Shown here: piece after piece, positions 1 through 7,415 of the stretch
Numbering within the stretch: the first letter of the stretch is position 1
Layout of the letters: each line of letters opens with the position of its first letter
DNA from: Flavobacteriaceae bacterium
GTDB taxonomy: Bacteria; Bacteroidota; Bacteroidia; Flavobacteriales; Flavobacteriaceae
Direction: 5' to 3'
Assembly (NCBI GenBank): GCA_022565635.1
Contig: JAIUMH010000009.1
Location: forward strand, 1-43,571
Length of the DNA stretch: 43,571 nt
Notes under the pieces: generated by a model
Told to the model about the DNA's origin: nothing
What the model saw: the letters and a program-made list of their open reading frames with translations, nothing else
Database searches by the model: none
Program-made: the position numbers and the translations under genes

Positions 1-2150
1 CTACTGATGCAAACGGTAATTTTACAGTAGATGTTCCCGCTGGTATCAATGTGTATGAAATCAACGAAAACGAACCCGACTTCCCCATTGGCGCTATACA
101 AACCGAAGGAACTAATCCTACTGAAGTTTTTGTAGCTTCAGATACTGATAACTTTGGAGGAGACAATGGATTTTTTTCCGTTGAAGATTCTGATGACTTT
201 GGCTTAATTACAGGACTAGTGTACTTAGATGAAAATGGTAATGGAACATTGGATCCTAATGAAGATGGAATCCCTGACTTGGCAATAACAATTATTGATA
301 ATGATGGAAATATCCAAACAATTTTCACAGATGAAAACGGTATTTACAATGCCATTGTAATTGAAGGTGAGGTTTTAATTAATGTTGACCAAAGCCATCC
401 CAACTTCCCGGAAGGAGCTATTCAGACTGAAGGCTCCAACCCAAGCCTTTCATTTATTATAGTAGGAACGCAAACACAAATAGAAAATAAAGGCTTTTTC
501 ATTCCTGATCAAACAGTTACCGGAGAACTTCTTGTTCATTTATATTTTGATTTAAACGGAAACGGAACACAAGATCCAGGGGAACCAGATATGGAAAATG
601 TAGAAGTAATATTCACCAATGTTTTTGGTGATACTTTTACAAGTGAAACAGACATTAATGGAGATGTACTTACAGAAATGGTAGCGGGTAATGCAACTTA
701 TGAAATTAATGAAGAAGATCCTGATTTTCCTTTTAATTCTACTCAAACCGAAGGCACAAATCCAACAGATGTTTTTATTGTAGCAGATGAAGTGAATTTT
801 GGAGGGAATAATGGTTTCTTTGATCCAGACTTAAATGAAATTGGTCTTTTAACAGCTCATTTATATTTTGATCTTAACGGTAATGGAACACAAGATGCAA
901 GTGAACCTGATATGCCTAATATTCAAGTAGAAATCACTAATGCAAATGGTGAACAAAGCACAGTAATTACTGATGAAAATGGTGATTTCTTCATCAATAC
1001 TTTTGAAGGTTTCACCACCTATACAATACTAACGGAAGAACCAGATTTCCCGGAATTCGCTATTCAAACACAAGGAAATAATCCCACTAATGTTATTGTA
1101 ATTGCAAATGAAACCGCTTTTGGCGGAAACAATGGGTTCTTTGTTCCTGAAGAAAATATAGAAGGAATTCTTAGTGCGCGGGTTTATTTAGATGAAAATG
1201 GTAATGGCATTCAAGATAATAATGAACCGGGCATAGAGTCAATAGAAGTTATTGTTACAAATGTATTCAATGAGGAAGAATCTGTTTTCACTGACGAGAA
1301 TGGTGATTTTAGTGTTGTTGTTCCTTCAGGCCCAACTTCTTTTTTCATCAATGAGGAGGATGTAAACTTTCCTGAAGACGCAATACAAACTGAAGGTGTG
1401 AATCCAACATTTGATATATTTGTTCCTGTAAATGATATTATAGACGCAGGTAATAATGGTTTTTTTGTTCCCTCAAATCAAGAACAAGGAGTTGTTTTTA
1501 TGCATATCTATTTAGATGAAAATGGTAATGGTAATCAAGATCCAGGTGAACCGAGTTTGGAAGGAGTAGAAGTTCAGGTGACGGATAGTAACGCCAACGA
1601 GATACTATTAGTTTCTGATGAAAATGGAAATGTATTTACTCAGGTTGTTGCAGGAAACGTAAGTTTATTTATTAATGAAGATAGCCCAGTATTTCCTCCA
1701 GGGATAGTTCAAACCGAAGGAAACAACCCAACTGAAATTTTTGTGGGTCCTAACACTACTGTTTTTGCTGGAGATCAAGGTTTCTTTGTACCTAACGAAG
1801 AGTTCCAGTCTTCTATTCGCGGAAGAGTTTATTTTGATGCCAATGGAAACGGTGAACTAGATTTAAACGAACAAGGTATTGCCAATGTTGAAATTGAAAT
1901 TACAGATGCATTTAATGATGTTTTTACCATTTCTACTGATGTTTTAGGTAATTTTGAAACGAATATTCCTGCAGGTACTACTTCAATCTTTATTGAAGTA
2001 CCTCAGCAAAACCTGCCTGAAGATGCAGTTCTAACAGAAGGTGAAATACCGCAAACCATATTATTAACCCCAGAAGAAAATTTTGATTTTGGTAATTTTG
2101 GGTATGTGTTTGAACTAGAAGAGGACGAAGAAGAAGAAGAGGATGACGAG
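1..2150 (+). repeat. Tandem coding repeats, about 321-324 bases each
   Basis: Full repeat units start at 204, 525, 846, 1167, 1491 and 1815. The first three are exactly 321 bases, the next two 324. A partial unit fills 1-203, and the last unit is more diverged and runs into the acidic linker at about 2110. The units starting at 525 and 846 are close at the DNA level over their first 60 bases, which suggests recent duplication or gene conversion. The others differ mainly at third codon positions, which indicates selection on the protein. Confidence 0.9.
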
Positions 2151-2447
2151 CTTATTATTTATAATGCAGTTCATCCTAACGGTGATGGTAGAAATGATTT
2201 TTTTAGAATTGAAGGCATAGAAAACTTTCCAAGCAATAACCTAAAAATTTATAACCGATCTGGAATAAAGGTTTTTGACGTAAATAATTATGGATTAAAT
2301 GGAAACTTGTTTGTTGGTATTAGCGAAGGAAGAGTAAGCATTCAAAAAAACAAAAGATTACCAGCTGGAACTTACTTTTATCTCTTTGAATACAGAGATA
2401 TTGATGGAAGCAGAAAAAACAAACAAGGCTATTTATATTTAAAGTAA
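1..2447 (+). CDS. Repeat adhesin with T9SS type B sorting domain (5' end outside window)
   Basis: The frame is already open at base 3, so the gene begins upstream; the GTG at 51 lies inside a repeat unit and is not a start. The visible protein is one partial and six full units of about 107 residues. Each unit opens with a loop of the form DxNGNGxxDxxEP, resembling the calcium-binding loops of SdrD-B/Cna-B-like domains, and each ends near QTEGxNPT...GNNGFF. An acidic linker (Glu/Asp run, about 2115-2150) leads to a final domain of about 98 residues with HPNGDGRNDFF, LKIYNRSG and LPAGTYFYLF, the pattern of T9SS type B (CHU_C, gliding-motility-associated) C-terminal domains. I infer a long extracellular adhesin exported through T9SS. 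The PorP/SprF-family gene starts 3 bases downstream, so the two are almost surely co-transcribed and probably work as a pair. The ligand and full length cannot be seen. Confidence 0.88.
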   Translation, partial: TDANGNFTVDVPAGINVYEINENEPDFPIGAIQTEGTNPTEVFVASDTDNFGGDNGFFSVEDSDDFGLITGLVYLDENGNGTLDPNEDGIPDLAITIIDNDGNIQTIFTDENGIYNAIVIEGEVLINVDQSHPNFPEGAIQTEGSNPSLSFIIVGTQTQIENKGFFIPDQTVTGELLVHLYFDLNGNGTQDPGEPDMENVEVIFTNVFGDTFTSETDINGDVLTEMVAGNATYEINEEDPDFPFNSTQTEGTNPTDVFIVADEVNFGGNNGFFDPDLNEIGLLTAHLYFDLNGNGTQDASEPDMPNIQVEITNANGEQSTVITDENGDFFINTFEGFTTYTILTEEPDFPEFAIQTQGNNPTNVIVIANETAFGGNNGFFVPEENIEGILSARVYLDENGNGIQDNNEPGIESIEVIVTNVFNEEESVFTDENGDFSVVVPSGPTSFFINEEDVNFPEDAIQTEGVNPTFDIFVPVNDIIDAGNNGFFVPSNQEQGVVFMHIYLDENGNGNQDPGEPSLEGVEVQVTDSNANEILLVSDENGNVFTQVVAGNVSLFINEDSPVFPPGIVQTEGNNPTEIFVGPNTTVFAGDQGFFVPNEEFQSSIRGRVYFDANGNGELDLNEQGIANVEIEITDAFNDVFTISTDVLGNFETNIPAGTTSIFIEVPQQNLPEDAVLTEGEIPQTILLTPEENFDFGNFGYVFELEEDEEEEEDDELIIYNAVHPNGDGRNDFFRIEGIENFPSNNLKIYNRSGIKVFDVNNYGLNGNLFVGISEGRVSIQKNKRLPAGTYFYLFEYRDIDGSRKNKQGYLYLK

Positions 2448-2450
2448 AAG

Positions 2451-3386
2451 ATGATGAAAAAATTACACATCCCATATCAATTGGTTTTAGTCTTGATTTT
2501 TGTTGCTTTTTCTAAGTCAACAAATGCACAACAAGACCCTAACTTTACTCAATATATGTACAATACAATGACCATTAATCCAGCTTATGCAGGAACTAGA
2601 GATGTATGGTCAACAGGTATGCTGTATCGCTCTCAGTGGACAGGCATAGATGGTGCACCAATGACGGGTACCTTTTCTACCCATTCGCCACTTGCCGATA
2701 GTAAAATGGGACTAGGACTTAATATTGTTCATGATGCCATTGGTCCCGCTGAAAATACATTTATGAATGTTAATTACAGCTACATCCTCCAGGTCTCAAG
2801 GTTTACTAAATTAAGTATGGGTTTAAGCGGTGGACTTCATTTTGAAAACATCAATTTCAATAGGCTAAACATTTTTGACCCAACAGACCCCAACTTTGAC
2901 AATGTTAGGAACCGAATATTTCCACAGGTTGGAGCCGGTTTACAGTTGTATAATGACAGGTATTTTGTAGGCTTAAGTGCTCCTTTTGTTTTGAGAAGTA
3001 CACAATTTGAAGATGGTGGTGGCAATGGAAGAATTAGAGAAGAAATTCATTATTATCTAACTGCTGGATATGTGTTTGATTTAAATCCTGACTTACAATT
3101 TAAACCCTCTATCCTTACAAGAGCAGTAAGAGGAGCTCCATTAAGAGTTGATCTTTCAGCAAATTTTTTAATGTACGAAAAATTCACACTTGGGGCTGCT
3201 TATCGTTGGGATGCTGCAATTAGTGCAATGGTAGGCATACAAGCAACTGATGCTTTGCTTATTGGATTTGCATATGATTATGATACCGTTGAATTTGCAG
3301 AATTTCAAAACGCCTCGTTTGAAGTGTTTTTACGTTATGAGTTGTTCAAGAAATACAAAAAAATGTACACTCCTAGATTCTTTTAA
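2451..3386 (+). CDS. PorP/SprF family T9SS-associated outer-membrane protein
   Basis: A 311-residue protein with a signal peptide ending near NAQ (about residue 27), followed by DPNFTQYMYNTMTINPAYAG, the hallmark N-terminus of the PorP/SprF family (QxxPxFSQYMxNxxxxNPAYAG). The remainder alternates short beta-strand-like segments, as expected for a 14-strand-type outer-membrane barrel, and the protein ends in TPRFF, a common end in this family. In Flavobacterium, SprF is needed for secretion of the type B CTD adhesin SprB. By analogy this protein should help export or hold the adhesin encoded 3 bases upstream. The next gene starts 2 bases after its stop, giving a tight three-gene unit. It is a paralogous partner type and not necessarily the core PorP. 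Confidence 0.9.
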   Translation: MMKKLHIPYQLVLVLIFVAFSKSTNAQQDPNFTQYMYNTMTINPAYAGTRDVWSTGMLYRSQWTGIDGAPMTGTFSTHSPLADSKMGLGLNIVHDAIGPAENTFMNVNYSYILQVSRFTKLSMGLSGGLHFENINFNRLNIFDPTDPNFDNVRNRIFPQVGAGLQLYNDRYFVGLSAPFVLRSTQFEDGGGNGRIREEIHYYLTAGYVFDLNPDLQFKPSILTRAVRGAPLRVDLSANFLMYEKFTLGAAYRWDAAISAMVGIQATDALLIGFAYDYDTVEFAEFQNASFEVFLRYELFKKYKKMYTPRFF

Positions 3387-3388
3387 TT

Positions 3389-5740
3389 ATGAAAAATATG
3401 AAATTTACAAAATATATTATTTTATTTTTTGTTGCTTTTTTGTTTTCAAACTTGAGTTCTGCTCAGGTAAAAAAACTTAAGGAAGCAGACAAAATGTTTG
3501 AGAATTACGCGTTTATTGATGCGCAGGAAATTTATCTAGAAGTAGCAGAAGCAGGTTATAAATCTGAAAACTTATTCAAAAAATTAGGTGATTCATATTA
3601 CTTTAATTCAAATCTGGCAGAAGCTCATAAATGGTATGAAAAACTATTTGAATTAAACGAAAACCCAAGTGAACATGAATATTTTTATAGGTATTCTCAA
3701 AGTTTAAGAAGTATTGAAGCATACGAGAAAGCAGACAAATACATGAAAACCTTTGAAAATCTTACTGGAAGTGAGGATTCAAGAGTGACTAGAATTAAGA
3801 GTGAAGCCAATTATTTAGAATTAATTGAATTACAATCAGGGAAATTTGAAATAGAAAAATTAGAAATCAACTCAGATTTAAGTGATTTTAGTCCGCGATT
3901 TGTTGGTGATAGCCTACTGATTTTTTCTTCAAATAGAAATGTATCTAAGGCTGTGCAAAGAATTCACGAATGGAATAATCAACCTTATTTAAACCTTTAC
4001 CAAGTTAATTTAGACGATAGTTTAAACACCAATGGTACTCCTGAATTTTTTTTAGAAGAATTAAGTTCAAAATTCCATGAAGCATCAGCAACATTAACCA
4101 AGGATGGAAAAACAGTTTATTTTACGAGAAATAACTTTGACAACAAGAAACTTGTAAAAAGTCAAGATGGATATAATTATCTAAAAATATATAAGTCAAA
4201 AAAACAAGAGGATGGTTCTTGGACTTCTCCAAAAGAACTTCCTTTTTGTAGCGATGAATTTAATACTGCACACCCTGCCCTATCTCCTAACGAAGATAAA
4301 CTTTATTTTGCTTCTGATGGCTTTGACTCTTTAGGCATGTCTGATTTATTTTACGTTGATATTAATGGTGAAGATGATTATGGCGCACCTGTAAATTTAG
4401 GTCCTGATATAAATACAGAAGGAAAAGAGAGCTTTCCATTTATAAGTGAAGATGGACTGTTGTATTTTTCATCAAATGGTCATGTTGGGCTTGGAGGATA
4501 TGATGTTTTTGTAAGTAGCCCAGATACAAATAATTCTTTTGGTGAGCCTTTTAATCTGGGTAGACCAATAAATTCTTCAAAAGATGATTTTAGTTTTATA
4601 ATAAATGATAAAAGAGGCATCGGTTTCTTTTCTAGCAATAGAAATGAGGATAACATTGATCAATTATATAGAGCCATTTTAAATGATGACTTAATTACTA
4701 GATGCCAGCAATATTTAGAAGGCAAAATTTCAGAAAACACCACTTCTAAAGGTATTGAAGGTGTTCAAGTTGAACTACTTGATGATGAATTAAACTCCAT
4801 AGGCACAAAACTTACAGATGTAAACGGAGATTATTCTTTTGAAGTTGAATGTAATAAGCGCTATGTTGTAAGAATCACTAAAGAGGGCTATAAGACTTTT
4901 GAATCACTTGTGAAAACTAGTGATAATTACGAAAACTCCGTTCTTAAAGATATGAGTTTAGAACAAGGAAACGAACTTGGTGTTAAACAGGTAAAAGAGG
5001 GAGATGACTTGAGAGATATACTTCAACTTGATCCAATATATTTTGAATTAGATGAGTTTGGTATTACAAATGAAGCGGAAGTAGAACTTGAAAAAGTTTT
5101 AGCTGTACTTAGAAATTATCCAGATATGAAAATTGATATCCGCTCTCATACAGATAGCAGAGCTGGTGACGCATACAATAAAATTCTATCAGACAAACGT
5201 GCAAAAGCCACAATTAACTACCTTGTAAACAAAGGCATTGAAAGTAATAGAGTTTCTGGAAAAGGATACGGAGAAACACAACTTGTAAATCACTGTGCAA
5301 ATAATGTAGATTGTTCTGAAGAAGAACATGCTCTAAATAGAAGATCTGAATTTATTATATTGAATAAAAATGAAACCCCTGAAGATCTTAGAAAAAAACT
5401 AGCAGACAAATACAATCAATCTATTGACCAGAGAAACAAAGCAACTAATAAATCTTCAACTTCTCAGCTTAGAAGTAGAGCAAATTCAGTTGGTAACTCT
5501 TATGATTTTAATTCTTCAGAAGAGGTTTACACAGTGCAAGTTGGAGCTTTTGGCAAAGAAATAGATACTGCAATTGAAGCACCAGATGTTTTTTTCTACA
5601 GCTACAAAGATGGCTTTGTTAGGTATTTTTCAGGAGTATTTAGATCTAGAGAGGAAGCCAATAAACACAAAAACTATCTTCTTCAAAAAGGTCTTGAAGG
5701 TGTATTTACTGTTGGTTTAAAAGGTCAAAGTAGATTTTAA
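3389..5740 (+). CDS. PorE-like protein: TPR, PD40 propeller, CNA-B-like, OmpA and SPOR domains
   Basis: A 783-residue exported protein (signal peptide 1-25 ending SSAQ; no lipobox Cys). Visible parts in order are TPR-like helices (about 30-125), PD40/WD40-like blades with repeated SPxxxxLxFxSxxxG patterns (about 160-425), and a carboxypeptidase-regulatory/CNA-B-like domain with GIEGVQVELLDDE and TDVNGDYSF (about 442-522). An OmpA-like peptidoglycan-binding domain follows (about 545-660; RSHTDSRAG, LSDKRAKA, NRRSEF), and the C-terminus is SPOR-like (about 712-783; YTVQVGAFGKE, FRSREEA). The order up to OmpA matches PorE and the OmpA proteins that accompany PorP/SprF paralogues. I infer that it links the outer-membrane SprF-like/adhesin complex to peptidoglycan. 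The SPOR-like tail would be a second glycan-binding module. It closes the surface operon. Confidence 0.85.
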   Translation: MKNMKFTKYIILFFVAFLFSNLSSAQVKKLKEADKMFENYAFIDAQEIYLEVAEAGYKSENLFKKLGDSYYFNSNLAEAHKWYEKLFELNENPSEHEYFYRYSQSLRSIEAYEKADKYMKTFENLTGSEDSRVTRIKSEANYLELIELQSGKFEIEKLEINSDLSDFSPRFVGDSLLIFSSNRNVSKAVQRIHEWNNQPYLNLYQVNLDDSLNTNGTPEFFLEELSSKFHEASATLTKDGKTVYFTRNNFDNKKLVKSQDGYNYLKIYKSKKQEDGSWTSPKELPFCSDEFNTAHPALSPNEDKLYFASDGFDSLGMSDLFYVDINGEDDYGAPVNLGPDINTEGKESFPFISEDGLLYFSSNGHVGLGGYDVFVSSPDTNNSFGEPFNLGRPINSSKDDFSFIINDKRGIGFFSSNRNEDNIDQLYRAILNDDLITRCQQYLEGKISENTTSKGIEGVQVELLDDELNSIGTKLTDVNGDYSFEVECNKRYVVRITKEGYKTFESLVKTSDNYENSVLKDMSLEQGNELGVKQVKEGDDLRDILQLDPIYFELDEFGITNEAEVELEKVLAVLRNYPDMKIDIRSHTDSRAGDAYNKILSDKRAKATINYLVNKGIESNRVSGKGYGETQLVNHCANNVDCSEEEHALNRRSEFIILNKNETPEDLRKKLADKYNQSIDQRNKATNKSSTSQLRSRANSVGNSYDFNSSEEVYTVQVGAFGKEIDTAIEAPDVFFYSYKDGFVRYFSGVFRSREEANKHKNYLLQKGLEGVFTVGLKGQSRF

Positions 5741-5901
5741 TTAAATTAGCTTCTACAGATAAATCTTGAAAAATTTCCAAAAAACATGCCTATAAGCAGG
5801 TATAAAATTTAGAGAATTATTAATTAATGTAAGATGATAAATATATGCTAATTGCATTGTTGTTTTAAGCTTAGGTATTTTCTTTGTTTAAAAATATTTG
5901 A

Positions 5902-6444
5902 ATGTCATTATCTGAATCTCAAAAAGAAGAACAAGTACTTTTAGTCAACGAAAAAGATGAAATTTTAGGACTTATGCCTAAAATGGAAGCGCATGAAAAA
6001 GGAGTTTTGCACAGAGCTTTCTCTGTGTTTGTTTATAATAGCAAAGGACAACTACTTCTTCAACAAAGAGCATTAAGTAAATACCACACTCCTGGATTAT
6101 GGACCAATACGTGTTGTAGCCATCAAAGAAAAGGAGAATCTAACATTGAAGCTGGAAAAAGAAGGTTAATGGAAGAAATGGGCTTTACTACAGAACTAAA
6201 AGAAACGATTTCATTCATCTATAAGGCCCCTTTTGAAAATGGTTTAACAGAACACGAATTTGACTATATTTTAGTTGGTGAATTTAACGGTACCCCAAAT
6301 CCAAATCCAGATGAAGTAGAAAATTACAAATGGATGGATTTAAAAGAAATCAAAGCCGATTTAGAAAAAAATCCTTCTCAGTATACAGCTTGGTTTAAAA
6401 TTATATTTGATAAACATTATTCAGACATGCTTGTTCAATCTTAA
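5902..6444 (+). CDS. idi: Isopentenyl-diphosphate delta-isomerase, type 1
   Basis: A 180-residue Nudix-fold enzyme that interconverts isopentenyl and dimethylallyl diphosphate for isoprenoids (menaquinone side chain, carotenoids, undecaprenol). Diagnostic features are LVNEKDEILG near the start, HRAFSVFVYN, WTNTCCSH (residues 67-74, containing the catalytic Cys), the degenerate Nudix helix AGKRRLMEEMGF, and EHEFDYIL with the catalytic/metal Glu around 117-119. Length fits type 1 enzymes. It heads a short operon: queD follows after 11 bases and bcp 2 bases after that. The 161-base upstream gap shows no clear promoter match; TTG-N21-TATTTTCT just upstream is only a weak candidate. Confidence 0.93.
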   Translation: MSLSESQKEEQVLLVNEKDEILGLMPKMEAHEKGVLHRAFSVFVYNSKGQLLLQQRALSKYHTPGLWTNTCCSHQRKGESNIEAGKRRLMEEMGFTTELKETISFIYKAPFENGLTEHEFDYILVGEFNGTPNPNPDEVENYKWMDLKEIKADLEKNPSQYTAWFKIIFDKHYSDMLVQS

Positions 6445-6455
6445 AAAAATCAATT

Positions 6456-6866
6456 ATGAAAGTAACCGTACACAGAAAGGCACACTTCAATGCAGCTCAT
6501 CGTCTATACAACAAAAATTGGAATATGGATAAAAATGATGAGGTGTTTGGTAAGTGCAATAATCCTCATTATCATGGTCATAATTATGAGCTTGTAACTT
6601 CAGTTACTGGAGAAATTGATCCTGTAACAGGATATGTAATAGATATGAAAGTTTTAAAAGATCTTATAAAAGAAGAAGTTGAAGATAAATTAGATCATAA
6701 GAATTTAAACGAACAAGTAAAAGAATTTCAAAATTTGAATCCCACTGCAGAAAACATAGCTGTAGTGATTTGGAACAAACTAAGAAATAAACTCGATCAA
6801 AAATTAGATCTAGAGGTTACTCTTTATGAAACTCCTAGAAATTTTGTAACCTATAAAGGAGAATAA
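6456..6866 (+). CDS. queD: 6-carboxytetrahydropterin synthase / PTPS family
   Basis: A 136-residue member of the QueD/6-pyruvoyl-tetrahydropterin synthase family, which converts dihydroneopterin triphosphate to 6-carboxy-tetrahydropterin in queuosine and preQ0 synthesis. The three zinc-binding histidines are visible as H15 (FNAAHRL) and H40/H42 (HYHGHNYE), and the catalytic Cys is C34 in FGKCNNP. DHKNLN and the late Glu in TLYETPRN complete the active-site pattern. The family also includes true PTPS enzymes; QueD is the likelier role in bacteria. It sits between idi and bcp with very short gaps, so it is co-transcribed, although the three functions are not obviously linked. Confidence 0.9.
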   Translation: MKVTVHRKAHFNAAHRLYNKNWNMDKNDEVFGKCNNPHYHGHNYELVTSVTGEIDPVTGYVIDMKVLKDLIKEEVEDKLDHKNLNEQVKEFQNLNPTAENIAVVIWNKLRNKLDQKLDLEVTLYETPRNFVTYKGE

Positions 6867-6867
6867 T

Positions 6868-7323
6868 ATGAAACTATCTATTGGCGATATAGTGCCTAAT
6901 TTTAAGTCAAAAAATCAATATGGTGAAGAATTCAATTCTTCAGACATTATTGGAAAAAAACCAGTAGTTATCTTTTTTTATCCTAAAGATTTTACTCCTG
7001 GATGTACAAAAGAAGCTTGTAACTTTAGAGACGCCTACGAAGATTTTAAGGATTTAGGTGCAGAAGTTATAGGTATTAGCGGTGACTCTGAAAAGTCACA
7101 TCAAAAATTTTCTAAAAAATTTCAACTACCTTACACACTTCTTTCTGATGCTTCAGGAAAGATAAGAAAAAAGTTTGGCGTTAAAAAAAGCTTACTTGGT
7201 CTTATACCAGGTAGAGAAACTTTTGTTGTTGATAAAAATGGAATGTTGCAAATGAGATTCAATAATCTTGATGCTTCTAGACACATGAAAAAAGCACTTA
7301 ATAAAGTGAAAGATTTAAGTTAA
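6868..7323 (+). CDS. bcp: Thiol peroxidase, BCP/AhpC-TSA peroxiredoxin
   Basis: A 151-residue peroxiredoxin of the BCP (PrxQ) class that reduces hydrogen peroxide and organic peroxides with electrons from thioredoxin. The active-site block YPKDFTPGCTKEAC carries Pro39, Thr43 and peroxidatic Cys46, with a resolving Cys51 five residues on, the usual alpha-2 arrangement of atypical two-Cys PrxQ enzymes. GRETFVVDKNG supplies the conserved Arg. Start at 6868 leaves 1 base after the queD stop. Transcription probably ends at the strong hairpin at 7362-7391. Confidence 0.9.
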   Translation: MKLSIGDIVPNFKSKNQYGEEFNSSDIIGKKPVVIFFYPKDFTPGCTKEACNFRDAYEDFKDLGAEVIGISGDSEKSHQKFSKKFQLPYTLLSDASGKIRKKFGVKKSLLGLIPGRETFVVDKNGMLQMRFNNLDASRHMKKALNKVKDLS

Positions 7324-7361
7324 TTCTATTCAATAAAGAGAGTTATCAATAGAACACAAGA

Positions 7362-7391
7362 AAGGCTTCAGTTTAACTGAAGCCTTTTTTG
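7362..7391 (+). terminator. Intrinsic terminator after bcp
   Basis: Perfect 10-bp arms (AAGGCTTCAG and CTGAAGCCTT) around a 5-base loop, followed directly by a run of T. It lies between the convergent bcp (+) and nuclease (-) genes. The minus-strand copy has a poorer T-run, so it acts best for the plus strand. Confidence 0.85.
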
Positions 7392-7415
7392 TGTACCATT
7401 ATTTACTACGCAAGT

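Noticed and set aside
51-53. GTG at 51 as the start of the adhesin gene
   Set aside because: The same frame is open to base 3 and the bases before 51 encode the preceding part of the same repeat motif, so the gene starts outside the window.
204-1814. CRISPR array or satellite DNA
   Set aside because: The periodicity is about 321 bases, wholly within one reading frame, with codon-third-position variation; it is a protein repeat.
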